A stretch of 64,000 nt of DNA, taken from NCBI GenBank assembly GCA_900323505.1, contig OOIN01000011.1, forward strand, positions 186,001 to 250,000. Reading direction: 5' to 3'. A model generated the notes under the pieces. It made no database searches and was not told where the DNA came from. It saw only the letters and a list, made by a program, of their open reading frames with translations. Below are positions 30,744-41,871 of this stretch, in pieces. Made by a program: the position numbers and the translations under genes. The DNA comes from Ustilago trichophora (lineage: Eukaryota; Basidiomycota; Ustilaginomycetes; Ustilaginales; Ustilaginaceae). Numbering within the stretch: the first letter of the stretch is position 1; each line of letters starts with the position of its first letter.

Positions 30744-32214
30744 CGTGTCGGGCGGCTCTTTACGATGGCCTAGGATGAGTGAAGACGGTGAAGAAGGAGA
30801 GTAAAGTTGAAGAAGATGATGATGTTGCGATGTGTAAGTATCACGAGATAGGGTCCGAAGCTGCAGGGTTGTGTGTCCGTGAAATGCGTTAAAGCGACGC
30901 TCAGGGACCGGAAGGCTGGAGAAGCGCCAACTAAATCTGACGCACAGACGAAACACACGCGCCCGCGCCGGCAGAACCTTGCGAGGATCATTCGGTGTGG
31001 TAGGCCCCCCAGTGTTTGGATGACACTGCGCGACATCTTCCTCAGCTCGATACACACATTCAAGCCACATAGCTCGAACGAGCAGCTCAATGTTGTTCTT
31101 TTGCGGTCTAGTCTATGACCACGCCTGGAAATGCTTTACGCGAGGCGTAGCGGATTCTTCTCAGTCCTTCAAGCATTCAAAGTACTGGCTAAGGCATGCT
31201 GTGTGAGTGATATATGCTCCACGAAAGGGATTGATTTCTCATCAGTGCTTCGACTTGAACGAGAGTGTGCACGGGATGAGCAATCGAAAGCCGGCGTCGG
31301 GTCTGACGGCGAGAGAAGCCAAACTCGATGTCAGCCAGGGTCCAACACCAACCGCAACGTGCTCGGCCAATCCGACGTCGATTTCCAAGAAAAAAAAAAA
31401 AAATCAATTTCGCTTCGCCACGCTGCCACTCACCTGAGAAAGAAGAAAAGAGAGCTGCTGAGCCAACTTTCTTTGTTCGAGAATTTGCCGCTGCCTCACA
31501 CAGACCTCGTTTTTGGCCGACTCCACTTTTGAGTGACCGCAGCTGCAGCTCGACTTTTGGGACCTGCGTCTACGACATCCACGACATCATCCTTCTATTA
31601 TCATAGCTTCATCGTTCAGGTTGTGGCATCCTCTTCGGCTTGCAAATCCACCTAATTCGCCGTTGACGATCGCATCATCCGAACACAAGCTCTCAAGAAC
31701 GAGTCTTGGCAGCGGCTCCACCACCGATAGACAAGTCAGCATTACACCCGACGCGGTCACACTAGACCTGCTCATACCTACTCAGCTTTTGCCGTTCGCC
31801 TCGTCAACTATCACAACTTTCTACATTTGCAGGCATCTATACGAAAGGAGGTGTCATACTCATATCCAGACCTCTCGATAGTCATTTGTATTCGCAGCTT
31901 CGGTAACCTTCCGAATATACGAAGTTTCTTCCCACACCGCACGTCAACCGACAAGATTCGCCACGTCGGTCCATTCCCATCGACGCTCAATTCGCCATCA
32001 GCCCATCCACATCACACGATTTGTGCGGCTCTTAACGCGGCACTCGGATCATCTCCGCAGTTTTCTCTCCACCTCGACTCTTGACGGCCACTGCATCAGT
32101 GTCCCGCAGAGTCAAGCCCACTTGGAAGCCGACAACGTCTCGCGCCAACAGCGAGATCTTGATCGACTTGCAAGCGGGTGATACTCTGATCTAGGGGTAT
32201 CGCTTTCTCCTTGC
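30744..32214. other. Divergent intergenic region between the unknown-protein gene and the IBtk-like gene
   Basis: 1.5 kb. An A14 run lies at 31390-31403. The last 600 nt are pyrimidine-rich and look like the leader of the IBtk-like gene, with an acceptor-like TTTGCAG ending at 31832 that may close a leader intron. Frames here have no recognisable product. Confidence 0.5.
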
Positions 32215-35200
32215 ATGGTCGCCCCTACACTCTTAGATTGCTGGCATGTCCGCGATCTACAACGTTTTCGCGCCGTACTCAAAGGCACCCCGTCCGACAA
32301 ATCCAACGCCACTCAAGTCAACCAAAATGGCTCGTATGGTGCAGGTGCTGCGGCCTTTTCTAAATCACCCCACAGCTACAAGGAACACACAGGCCCATGT
32401 CCACCTGCGGAAGTCAATCGACGCGACCATCTCGGCCGTACCGTCCTTCATCACATCGCCTCCAGCACAGAACCCTGGAGTGTCAGCTACTTGAATGCCA
32501 TCCTAGCCCATCCAAGCCTCAACGTCAACTTGCAAGATGGAGAGAGCGGTTACACTGCGCTTCATCGTGCGCTCTACGCTGCCAACTTACAAACTGCCAT
32601 CATCCTACTCAAAAGGACCGATCTCGACCTGCGAGTTAAGGACTTTGAGGGTCTCACCGCTTTCGACCTCTACAACTCTACGGTTGCAGGTACAAATCCT
32701 CCCGCAGACGCACTCTCCTTCGAACCTACACGTCACCATCATTCACGCACCTTGACGCAGCTCTTCACTTGGGGTTCCAACCGCAACTACAATCTCGGCC
32801 TTGGAGACGGAGATGATCGACAGCTGCCAGACAAGATCACGCTGCGCCACAATGCTTCTCAATCTACACAAGATGCATTCAGGGCCTCGTTGCCTGCTGG
32901 CAAAAAATTCGATCGCATCGGCATCAAGGATGTAGCCATGAGTCGTCTTCACTCTGTTGTTTTGACCGATCAAAAGGTCTCGAATGTTTGGGTTTGCGGT
33001 CTTGGCAGCAACGGTCGTCTCGGTCGATCGCCCCAGACCCAAACTTCGTTCGAGCCGCTCAAGGACTTCAACGAGACCGCCCGCTCCGTGGCTGTCGCTC
33101 AGGATCACACTCTCATCATCACCCATTCAGGTGCTGTCTACTCGTTCGGTCTCAACCGATTCGCACAACTCGGATACACAATAGAGCAAGGTCTAGGTAC
33201 AGTCGCTTCGACTTCGGGCAAGTTTGGAGGTGCTGGCGTAACTTTTGGCCAGCCTCCAACCTCGACGCAGACCGCCGAGCTCGACATCCAGATCACTCCA
33301 AGACGCATCCTCGGCCCTCTAAAAAAGGAGGTCGTTCTCGGCGCAGCATGCAGCAAGCTTCACTCGGCTGTCTTCACATCCGAAGGCCTCTACACATGGG
33401 GTACCAACACTGGTCAGCTTGGCTACGACAGGAGCGGTACAGCCGTCCAGGTCCTGCCACGTAAAGTGACAGCGCTAGCAGCAGGTGCAGGCATTCAGCA
33501 GGTTGCAGCCTCCGACTTCGGTACAGCCTGTCTCATGGAAGGTGGTGATGTCTTCGTATGGCACAACGACACCCACTTCCGCATCAACTTTCCCCTTGCC
33601 CGCTTCTCGAGCAGCATATCTGTTTTCAGGCCCAGGCAGGTACAGCCCAAGACGCTCATCTCCAAGTTGTCCAGTAGCGGCAACACCTTCTCCGCACTCA
33701 GTGACATGGGCGACCTTTTCACCTTTAATCTCGAGCATCCTTCTGAATACGGCAACACAGGCACGCCAGGAAGAGCTTCGGCCTCGAGTGCGTCAGCTGC
33801 CAAGTCCTCGGCGGCACAGTTGGCCCCAAAGCCCCAACTCTTGTGGTCTGTCCGCAAAAAGTTTACTGCCGTGCGAGACGTGGCAATCGGAGCGGACGGA
33901 TCCGTCATCTTGTGTACCGAGAGCGGACACTGTTTCGTCCGTCCACGTCGCAGTGACACAGGAGGCAAGGGCGGAGGAGGAAAGAACTTCAAGTTCCAAC
34001 AGATTCCTTATCTGCAGCGTGTTGTCAAGGTTGCGACCAGCGAAAGTGGTGCTTTGGCTGCCATCAAGGCGGATCCAAGCTTGCCTGACGTACGCGTTAA
34101 GGGCAGGACGGTCGAAGAGGCGCTCCGCGACTTGCTTCCTCACCTCAAGGTGCAGAGTTTGAGCCAAGACGGCGAAAAAGAAAAGGGCATTACGTCAGAA
34201 GTCGTCGAGATTTCCGATGTGCGTAGCGAAGCAGATCCCGACAGCGACTCGGAAGATGAGCGCGGTGACCAAGCTGGTAAAAGGTTGACAGATGCAGGCA
34301 AGTATGTCAAGATGGCTTTGCTTATTATGGAAGCCGCCAAACGCTGGGCCGCCGGCAGGATTGTTTCAGGATCCGATGCCGACCAAGTGGAAGGCGGACG
34401 TACTGCACAAGCTTCTGCGCCGGAACATCAGACTGCTTCAATGGCAGGAAGGCGGCAAGCATTCTATGGCCCTCACAACCTCACCCCACCATTCGGTTGC
34501 GACGCTTTTCTCATCGCCGATGGCCATTATTTGCCTGTTCACAAGATCATCCTTGGCGCGAGGATTCCTTCTTTGCGTAAGGCGCTGCAGGATCCAAACG
34601 CCAAGGAAAGCTTGCCTCAGGGCATCAAGATGACCACCACAGGTGCCAGCAAGCGTGTCTCGATCCTGACTCTGTCCAACTGCAGCTTGGTCTCGGCACT
34701 CTTTTTGTTGCACTACATCTATTCGGATGACTTGCCGCCTATCTGGGTGGCAAGTGTCGGGCTCATGATCGACAAGGAGCTCAAGGCAGCCAAGATCGAT
34801 CGCGTGCGCGTCCAAGACGAGGTTCGCGCGATTGCAGAGCGACTTGGTCTCTCCGCGCTGGCTGACAGTGTCAAAGCTAGCATGCCACGTCAACCCGAGC
34901 CAAGCTTGAGAGAAAACATGCTAGAACTCTTCAATTCGTACGTCGACGTTGATGCATCTGAAGCACAAGAGACGAAGAGCTTCAACGACGTCTTGCTGCG
35001 GCTCGAAGATCGAACGGTGCCAGCTCACTCTGTCATTCTGCGCCGCTCGCCCTTCTTTGCGGCCCTCTTCCAGCCTCACTGGACAGCGGGCCGATGGGAT
35101 AGTCAGAACGTCATCACGCTCAATCTGAGCCACTTGCGCTGGGAGGTGGCTCGCATCGTGCTCATGCACCTCTACACTGACAATGGCGAGACGCTCTTCA

Positions 35201-37605
35201 CCGGATGCGACGCAGACCGTTCATTGGAGCAGTACATGGACTTTTTGGTCGAGGTCATGGCTGCCGCCAACGAGTTGCTGCTCGACAAGCTCAAGCTCGT
35301 CGTAAGCTCTTTGCTCCGAAAGCGCATCCTTGCGCATACCGTCGGCGCCGTGATGACCGAGGCTGATTTCTACAAAGCTGATCAGCTCAAGGATATCACC
35401 ATGAATTACTGCACAAAGAGCATGGAAGCGTTGCTGGAAGGAGGTCGTCTCAACGAGCTCGACTATGGCATGCTTAGAGCATTGACTGTCTATGTTCGCC
35501 AGAAGCAGGATGAGAAGCTGCATCGCAGTTTTGCAGAGGATCGCCTTGCTGCGTTGGTCGAGAAGCATCGCGAGTTTTACGAGGATCTTGACATTCCTCC
35601 GCCCAGCTTGCATCTTGTCGTCAACAAGGTTCGCGCCAAAAAGGCATCTGCAGCTGGCGTCAAATCGCCTCCATTGCTCGCGCAGGACTCCAACCGACGT
35701 CGATCCAGCTCACGCTTTGGTGTCGCATCTCTTGCCAGTCCCGATGCTCTTCGACCTGTTGGAGGCAGCGTCTCGCAGCGCGCAATGGCTGATGATGCGC
35801 CAGAAATGTTTTCCATGGACGACGAGGATCTCTCGACCCCACGCAAAGACTCGAGTGCTCGCGCACAAGGCTCACCTTGGGCTGCGCTTCCCCAAGTGGC
35901 GCATCTCAGCCTGGACGACTCGACGGACAAAGGCTCGCCTTCGCGGCCCTGGAAGTCCCGTACCGTTGAGGCGGAGCGAAAGCAGGCGGTCGCTGATTCG
36001 TCCGCATCGCCAGCACTTCGACCCGTGGACGCGCCCAGCGATCTTAGGAGCATCATGGCCAGAGAGCAGCAGCGCCAGCAGCAGCAATCCGCTGTGCCTC
36101 ATCTCTCGAATGCCACCACTCCAAGTGGGTCGGGCACATCGACGCCAATCCAGAAATCAGCAACACCAGGGTTTGAGCTTTCGCCTATCAACGTCGCCAA
36201 TACACGTCTGTCGCAGAAGGAGCGAAAACGCCAGCAACAGGAAGCTGGCCTTGCAGCAGCGGCTGCAGCGGCTGCAGCAGCTGCACCCGCTCCAGCACGC
36301 AGTGGAAGTGTTTCATCGCCTTGGAAGCTAGGTTCGTCCCCACCTGCTGCTTCTTCGCCTTGGAGTCTGAAGGCGGCTGCAACAACAGCCATGGCATTGT
36401 CCACGTCGCACGAAGGAACACCGCCTCTGTCTTCCACTACGAACGGCCGAAGACCATCAGCAGCACCTTTGCAATCTGGCACAGCTGGACAAGGTTCCCG
36501 TCCATCGATCTCGGATGCAAGTCCTACACCGGCTAACAGCATGGGTCCGACGTACACGCCGATGCGCATGGGGTCCAAGACAGTCCCCAAGCGCATGGGC
36601 AGCAACAACAATGAGTCGGCTTGGGCAATGCCTACAGTGGCTCCACCTCTGGGATCGTTTGGCACGTCACCAACGGCCGCTCCCGCACCAGCTTCTACTG
36701 CAAGAGCGACTCGCCCCGAAGCTCAACGAGGCCCACCGTCCAACCTCCAGCGTTCGCTGCTTGGCGCTGATGCTCCCAGCGTCTCGCGATCGTCTTCAGA
36801 AGCACCTCGTGCCGATCGCGCCACCTCACCTGCTTCTCCAGCACAGATGACCTTTACACAGATCCAGGAACAGCAGCGGATGGCGATCGAGGCAGAGCAA
36901 GAGACAATCCGCCAAGCAGCTGCTGCCCGCCGAAGCTTCTTGGATATCCAGGAAGAGGAACGCAAGGCAGAGGAACGACGCAAGGAGGAGCAGAAACAAG
37001 CTGAAGAGTTTGAAAAATGGTTTGCCGAAGAATCGAAGCGCATACAGAAGCAGAATAGTAAGACGGCCAAGCCCACTGCATCAGGTGCGCCCGGCGGCGG
37101 AAAGGGTAAAGGACAGAAGAAAGCAGCAAAGCAGCAGCCGAAAGACCAGGCTTCGTCGTCGTCGAAGCCCAATCAAGACGCAGCACCGTCTGCCAACGGC
37201 AGCTCGGGCTCAGCGAAGCCAAAACCGCAGAACAGTGGTAAGAAGGGTGGAGCAGGTAAAGCTGGTGGCAAGCAGGCCAACGGTGCACCTGCTGATGCTG
37301 ATGGCACACCAAACAAGAAGCGTGCCAACGGCGAGGGCGGAAACAAACCGTCACCGAAACCCAACGACAAGAACAGCGGTGGAAAAGGCAAGAGTGGCCA
37401 GAACAATAACAGCAAACCCAACGCATCCGCGTCCGGAAGCAACAGAAATGGCAACAGCACCGTCAACGCCGACGGTGAGGCCAAAACAACCGGTTCCGCA
37501 CAGAACAACTTGCCACCCAAACCAACACCCGCACCCGCACCTGCACCCGCAATAGCGGCCAACCTCTCAGCCGCAGCACCAACATTTACCCCTCGCCAAG
37601 GTTGA
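32215..37605 (+). CDS. Ankyrin-RCC1-double BTB protein (IBtk-like)
   Basis: 1796 residues from the ATG at 32215, single exon. Two ankyrin repeats lie at about 65-160 (HLGRTVLHHIASS, GYTALHRALYAANLQTAIIL). RCC1-type repeats lie at about 180-430 (LFTWGSNRNYNLGLGDGDDR, NVWVCGLGSNGRLGR, AVYSFGLNRFAQLGY, GLYTWGTNTGQLGYD). The first BTB is near 755-870 (DAFLIADGHYLPVHKIILG) and the second near 922-1060 (DVLLRLEDRTVPAHSVILRR). The order ANK-RCC1-BTB-BTB is that of inhibitor of Bruton tyrosine kinase (IBtk) and of S. pombe Btb1, which act as CUL3 ubiquitin-ligase adaptors; that role is inferred. The C-terminal third is disordered, with two short charged helices near 1545-1605 (SFLDIQEEERKAEE) and a Lys/Asn/Gly/Ser-rich tail. 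Smut or other fungal homologues should be compared for the length of the tail. Confidence 0.9.
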   Translation: MVAPTLLDCWHVRDLQRFRAVLKGTPSDKSNATQVNQNGSYGAGAAAFSKSPHSYKEHTGPCPPAEVNRRDHLGRTVLHHIASSTEPWSVSYLNAILAHPSLNVNLQDGESGYTALHRALYAANLQTAIILLKRTDLDLRVKDFEGLTAFDLYNSTVAGTNPPADALSFEPTRHHHSRTLTQLFTWGSNRNYNLGLGDGDDRQLPDKITLRHNASQSTQDAFRASLPAGKKFDRIGIKDVAMSRLHSVVLTDQKVSNVWVCGLGSNGRLGRSPQTQTSFEPLKDFNETARSVAVAQDHTLIITHSGAVYSFGLNRFAQLGYTIEQGLGTVASTSGKFGGAGVTFGQPPTSTQTAELDIQITPRRILGPLKKEVVLGAACSKLHSAVFTSEGLYTWGTNTGQLGYDRSGTAVQVLPRKVTALAAGAGIQQVAASDFGTACLMEGGDVFVWHNDTHFRINFPLARFSSSISVFRPRQVQPKTLISKLSSSGNTFSALSDMGDLFTFNLEHPSEYGNTGTPGRASASSASAAKSSAAQLAPKPQLLWSVRKKFTAVRDVAIGADGSVILCTESGHCFVRPRRSDTGGKGGGGKNFKFQQIPYLQRVVKVATSESGALAAIKADPSLPDVRVKGRTVEEALRDLLPHLKVQSLSQDGEKEKGITSEVVEISDVRSEADPDSDSEDERGDQAGKRLTDAGKYVKMALLIMEAAKRWAAGRIVSGSDADQVEGGRTAQASAPEHQTASMAGRRQAFYGPHNLTPPFGCDAFLIADGHYLPVHKIILGARIPSLRKALQDPNAKESLPQGIKMTTTGASKRVSILTLSNCSLVSALFLLHYIYSDDLPPIWVASVGLMIDKELKAAKIDRVRVQDEVRAIAERLGLSALADSVKASMPRQPEPSLRENMLELFNSYVDVDASEAQETKSFNDVLLRLEDRTVPAHSVILRRSPFFAALFQPHWTAGRWDSQNVITLNLSHLRWEVARIVLMHLYTDNGETLFTGCDADRSLEQYMDFLVEVMAAANELLLDKLKLVVSSLLRKRILAHTVGAVMTEADFYKADQLKDITMNYCTKSMEALLEGGRLNELDYGMLRALTVYVRQKQDEKLHRSFAEDRLAALVEKHREFYEDLDIPPPSLHLVVNKVRAKKASAAGVKSPPLLAQDSNRRRSSSRFGVASLASPDALRPVGGSVSQRAMADDAPEMFSMDDEDLSTPRKDSSARAQGSPWAALPQVAHLSLDDSTDKGSPSRPWKSRTVEAERKQAVADSSASPALRPVDAPSDLRSIMAREQQRQQQQSAVPHLSNATTPSGSGTSTPIQKSATPGFELSPINVANTRLSQKERKRQQQEAGLAAAAAAAAAAAPAPARSGSVSSPWKLGSSPPAASSPWSLKAAATTAMALSTSHEGTPPLSSTTNGRRPSAAPLQSGTAGQGSRPSISDASPTPANSMGPTYTPMRMGSKTVPKRMGSNNNESAWAMPTVAPPLGSFGTSPTAAPAPASTARATRPEAQRGPPSNLQRSLLGADAPSVSRSSSEAPRADRATSPASPAQMTFTQIQEQQRMAIEAEQETIRQAAAARRSFLDIQEEERKAEERRKEEQKQAEEFEKWFAEESKRIQKQNSKTAKPTASGAPGGGKGKGQKKAAKQQPKDQASSSSKPNQDAAPSANGSSGSAKPKPQNSGKKGGAGKAGGKQANGAPADADGTPNKKRANGEGGNKPSPKPNDKNSGGKGKSGQNNNSKPNASASGSNRNGNSTVNADGEAKTTGSAQNNLPPKPTPAPAPAPAIAANLSAAAPTFTPRQG

Positions 37606-37860
37606 TACCACCCAACCTTTTTCGAATCTTTGCGATGTGTAGCAACAACTTTTATCTTGTCAGCCATCACTGCTGCCCTCTTCTCCTTTCGACACAGTTT
37701 TATGGATGGAAATATTAGAAGGTCGCGCAACGGAACAGACTGTCAAGGGCATGTTTTGACAAGAGAAGTGAGAGAAGTGTGTGTCTGTCATAATTGCAGG
37801 AAGATGTGTCCAGTACAAAAAATCATCATTCTGAATCATGTTGATGCATGTCAGGTCGAA

Positions 37861-40233
37861 TCATTCCACGTGGAAGTTTGGGTTTATTTGACTAGGTGGA
37901 GCGGAGGTAGTCGCGTCTTCCAGCGGATCCAATGGTGGTGTTGGAGGATGATCATCCAGATCGCTTCGAAGGGGTTTTGGCCTGTGGGTATCTACCGCGT
38001 CTATGGGCAATTGAAATCTTTTTTCATCGCATCCATATGCCTTGGGTGTCAACTGGATCACCGTATGCAGGGGGATTTTGATGTATGGCAAATCTTCCTG
38101 CGACAGCGCATGGAAATAAGCATATAAACATCGGATAATCGCTTGATGTCCAATGATCAATATATTCTCCTGTCTCTCTAGCTCCATTATAATAGGTTCC
38201 AATCGTACAACTACATCCCGATACGATTCCCCCCCTCGATAGCGATAGTTGAACTTGTCATCGTCTCGATTGGCATAGTCTTCCGGATAGTACTTTTCAA
38301 TCTCTTCATACGTCATCGCATCGCATACGCCTGCATCCAATTCGTCCAAACTCTTCCACGCCAATTTGGGGTAAGGTAGCTCACTGGCCGTTTGCCCGGT
38401 ACGTCGAAGTGTACTATGCCAAACGGTTAATGGTGCATCCCCAATATTGTCCTTGATGAGTTGGGGTAAGGCTTTAGCATACATCCATCCTCGAGGCGAC
38501 AGGTCGGAATCTCCTCCAATCTTGCCTTCCACGTTGTACTGCGATTCTCCATGACGAGAGAAGAAGATGTTGCGTGGGGTCAAGTGGAGATTCATCAGGT
38601 AGAAAGCAATGCGCGATTCGAGATAACCTTGGATCCGATTGATGGTGACCGATTTCCCAACATCGGTCACCTTGACGTAGCTGTAGTGCGATTCGCTACC
38701 GTCGTGGTTCACAGCTTCGTAGGTGTCTTCGTAGTGTTTGATACGGGCCAAAAAGTCGGCTTTGGCAGCTTCGGGAGTCATTCCTGCATAATCGGGATCG
38801 CCACTGCTGACCTTGACGGCAATGTTGGCATCAATCACCTTGGGATCGGTACAGATGCTTTCGAGGAAGACGAGCTTGAGATCGGGCTCCTTTGCGATCC
38901 GATCGGCAATCTCCTTTCTACGAGCTTTGGTAGAGTTGGTGGCATCGTGAATCCCAACATTTCCACCGCGCTTCAACCAGCCGATGAGCTGTTCCAGGCA
39001 CTCTTCCGCCATCTGAGAACGTAGTTTGTAGGCAGAAGGGTTGGAAGGGTCGAAAAAGGATGCAGTGTGATCCTCTTTGACGCCGGAAGTGTTGTACTTG
39101 GCGCGAGCGAGCGCACGTCGCAACTGGCCGACGTTGAACACTTTGACGTCGTACTCGAGCCAACGGAGGTACTTGAGGACTCGGTTGGCGACGTAGCTCT
39201 TGCCTCGTGCGGGGAGACCGACCATGCAGACGACGATCTTGGCTCCAGAGTAGTCGGGTCGTGCGCCGGCGGCGCCGAGGTTGGGTGTCGAGATGCCGGT
39301 GCGAATGCCGTGGCCGAGACCGAGGGCGGTACCGAGGCCACTTTGGCCGCTGGAGGGACCACCTTCACCCACTTCGGGCGCGTCTTTGAGAATGCGACCG
39401 CGTCCGTTGTCGTGGCTGTGGTTGTGGGTGGGGGAGGTGAGGCCGTGGTGGTGGTGCGGATGGTGGGATTGCTGAGCTTGGGACTGGGATTGGTGGAACG
39501 AGTTGGACAGAGAGCCGCCCATAGGAAGCACAGCACCTTCGCGGTTCAGATGATCCACGCCTTCAAAGGGTGTACCGGGAACACTGTTGGACTTGCTACC
39601 AGCGTGACTGCCCGAGCGCGTGCTGAATGTCCCCGTCATGGCCAGATTGGGGCCCGCAGCGGCAGCCAGACTGCTAGATACGAGCTCAGGATGATCCCTC
39701 AACAACGCCTGCAGTCCATCCGACGAAGAAGCCAGGTTCGACGAGGCCACAGCGACATCGAAAGCCTCCCTCTGCGAAGCCTGTGGGAAGGGTGCAGGTC
39801 TCGAATGACCGTGGGTCGACTGGGAGAAGTGCCTGGGAGAGGCAGAAGAAAAGCCAGGGGTACCTCCGGACAGCTTGCGCGAGCCCGAACGGACAGATGC
39901 GGAGCGTGAGAGATCACGAGCTGGCTTGTCGCTGGAAGCAGCAGAGTTAGCAGTGGCAGCAGCGGTGGCAGAGGCGTCCTTTTGAGCCTGTTCTTGCTGC
40001 GCCATTCTCTGGGCGAGCTGCTGGGCCTGGGTAGCGCTGTATCGGCCAGGAGAGGCGGTGCCGGGACCAACACCGGGACCACCGCTAAGATGACGATGGT
40101 GGACAAAATTGTGAGGCATGGCGGGGGACGAGCCACCACTTTCAATCGCACACTGATCGGCTGCGTTCGCATCCGAGGTTGGAAAAACCTCTTGGCCAGA
40201 GCCAGCGGGGATGTTGACGGGTTGCTGCGACAT
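37861..40233 (-). CDS. 6-phosphofructo-2-kinase / fructose-2,6-bisphosphatase
   Basis: 790 residues from the ATG at 40233. About 315 Ser/Gln/His-rich residues precede the kinase domain, which has the Walker A GLPARGKS near 331-338, FNVGQLRR and HDATNSTKARR. The phosphatase domain has the catalytic RHGESQYN near 559, SDLSPRGW, TLRRTGQTA, DELDAGVCD, YRYRGGESYRDVV and IIGHQA. Both halves keep their key residues, including the RHG histidine that becomes phosphorylated. The enzyme should therefore make and degrade fructose-2,6-bisphosphate, the main activator of PFK-1 and inhibitor of FBPase. The long disordered N-terminus is where fungal isozymes are usually phosphorylated. It converges on the IBtk-like gene (255 nt between stops) and diverges from NudC. 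Confidence 0.95.
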   Translation of the reverse strand: MSQQPVNIPAGSGQEVFPTSDANAADQCAIESGGSSPAMPHNFVHHRHLSGGPGVGPGTASPGRYSATQAQQLAQRMAQQEQAQKDASATAAATANSAASSDKPARDLSRSASVRSGSRKLSGGTPGFSSASPRHFSQSTHGHSRPAPFPQASQREAFDVAVASSNLASSSDGLQALLRDHPELVSSSLAAAAGPNLAMTGTFSTRSGSHAGSKSNSVPGTPFEGVDHLNREGAVLPMGGSLSNSFHQSQSQAQQSHHPHHHHGLTSPTHNHSHDNGRGRILKDAPEVGEGGPSSGQSGLGTALGLGHGIRTGISTPNLGAAGARPDYSGAKIVVCMVGLPARGKSYVANRVLKYLRWLEYDVKVFNVGQLRRALARAKYNTSGVKEDHTASFFDPSNPSAYKLRSQMAEECLEQLIGWLKRGGNVGIHDATNSTKARRKEIADRIAKEPDLKLVFLESICTDPKVIDANIAVKVSSGDPDYAGMTPEAAKADFLARIKHYEDTYEAVNHDGSESHYSYVKVTDVGKSVTINRIQGYLESRIAFYLMNLHLTPRNIFFSRHGESQYNVEGKIGGDSDLSPRGWMYAKALPQLIKDNIGDAPLTVWHSTLRRTGQTASELPYPKLAWKSLDELDAGVCDAMTYEEIEKYYPEDYANRDDDKFNYRYRGGESYRDVVVRLEPIIMELERQENILIIGHQAIIRCLYAYFHALSQEDLPYIKIPLHTVIQLTPKAYGCDEKRFQLPIDAVDTHRPKPLRSDLDDHPPTPPLDPLEDATTSAPPSQINPNFHVE

Positions 40234-41044
40234 GGTTTACGCTCAGAGGCTGAGCTCTTGTATACGACTTGGCGCGGTGAGCTGTTGGAAGGAAGGGGGT
40301 AAGTGAATCCTTATCTGTACGTCTTGGAGTTCCTAAAAATGGCAGCTTTGACGAGGCGATCGAGAGAGCAGGTGAAAGAATTGAACGTATGGCACAGAGA
40401 CGATACCAGACTGCTTTGAGACTGCGGTCGTGGAGATGTCTTGTGCAAGTTGTTGGTGGGAGGATAGCAAGAATCACGAAGGAAGGGACTCGAGTGCGGG
40501 GTGATTTAAGGGAGGAAAACGGTCAGCGAGCGCGGGAAAGGGCACAAGGGCCAGACCGGACCGGAGATGAGCGAGCGAGTGAGAGAGAGAGAGAGTGCAC
40601 AAAATCACAAAATATTGCGGGGGGGCGAGTCTGACTGGGATTCTTTTCTCTGTGTTTTCTTTTCTGTACGTGGGGATCTCCAAGAGTAGTGCGCTGTTGT
40701 GCCGCTCATCCGCAAAGTAGCTGTCCGTGCGTCTTTTTGTCTGTCTGTCGGCCTGATTTTTAGCCATTTCATCGGGAAATTGAGGGGCGGCAACTTCAAA
40801 AAGATTTCCGACTTTTGCCTTCACTCACCGTCTCATCCTCGATAGCCGAAAATTCATTCCCACTGAAGTGTAATGTCGCTCTAACATGCAGGAAAATTGG
40901 TCAGGCTTAGTCGTCCCTTCAAAAAAAAAAAGGTTGAGGTGGAGTATGTTGCGGACCCTTCTTCCCAAGACCTTCTCAATTCTGCACGCTTTCTCCAACA
41001 CTTCCACTCACCGACCACATCACAGAGAAAAAGCCACATCCAAC
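40234..41044. promoter_or_regulatory. Divergent promoter region PFK-2/FBPase-2 and NudC
   Basis: 811 nt between two divergent starts. It contains a GAGAGAGAGAGAG run at 40580-40595, a G-rich stretch near 40620 and an A11 run at 40921-40931 close to the NudC start. No RNA gene recognised. Confidence 0.5.
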
Positions 41045-41753
41045 ATGACGCCCGAAGAATACGAAGCTCTCACTCCTGACCAGCAAAAGGCCCACGATGA
41101 AGCTCAGCGCGCTCGCGAAGCAGCCGAACAAGCCACGCTCCCTTACACATGGAAGCAGCAGCTTGATGCCGTCGAGATCTCCGTCCCCGTACCCCAGGGT
41201 ACCAAAGGTCGAGATCTCATCGTTGAACTCAAAAAGCGCAAGATCAAAGTCGCACTCAAAGGCCAGCATGCCTCCATTCTCGAGGGTGAACTGGCCAAAG
41301 ATATCAAGGAAGAAGATAGCACATGGACCATTGAAGATGCCAACTTGGTCGAGATTCACTTGGAGAAGATGAACAAGAACGAGTGGTGGCCCAACGTTGT
41401 TTCCCACCATCCCAAGATCGATACAACAAAGATTGTTCCCGAAAATTCCAAGCTCAGCGATCTTGACCCCGAGACAAGGTAAGTAGATACCCCTTCTGTG
41501 GCTGTGTTCGGCTTTTTTTTAATGGTCTGGAGGACGATTCTGACGTTACTCCTCTCTACTTGATTTTGACCGAATCGCCACTTCAAAAAACTCTCACAGA
41601 GCAATGGTCGAAAAAATGATGTTCGACAACCGTCAAAAGGCCATGAACCGACCCACTTCTGATCAGCTTCAGCAGCAAGAGATGCTCGCTAAACTCGCAG
41701 CTGCAAACCCCAACATCGACTTTTCCAACGCAAAGTTCAACGCTTCCTCATAA
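41045..41753 (+). CDS. nudC: Nuclear movement protein NudC (two exons)
   Basis: Exons 41045-41478 and 41600-41753, with a GTAAGT donor and CTCTCACAG acceptor enclosing a 121-nt intron; the joined product is 195 residues. A short charged helix (MTPEEYEALTPDQQKAHDEA) is followed by the CS/p23-like domain at about 35-130: YTWKQQLDAVEISVPVPQGT, KGRDLIVELKKRKIKVALKG, GELAKDIKEEDSTWTIED and NEWWPNV. Exon 2 supplies the conserved C-terminal tail MVEKMMFDNRQKAMNRPTSD ending PNIDFSNAKF. NudC proteins are Hsp90 co-chaperones that stabilise LIS1/dynein-pathway and kelch/WD40 clients and are needed for nuclear migration. The frame is open upstream to an ATG at 40886, but the family start fits 41045. Confidence 0.95.
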
Positions 41754-41871
41754 TACCTGTAACATCATTCTCACGAAATGCTGAGCTTCCATTCGACGTC
41801 GCTCGCGGTAGATTTGTACGATGTTCCAAAGACGGTCTGATATTGAGTGGTAATCGATCGAGCAAGATCGT

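Noticed and set aside
40886..41044. 53-residue N-terminal extension of NudC
   Set aside because: Frame is open, but fungal NudC proteins start at the MTPEEYEAL-like helix; the upstream part includes an A11 run.
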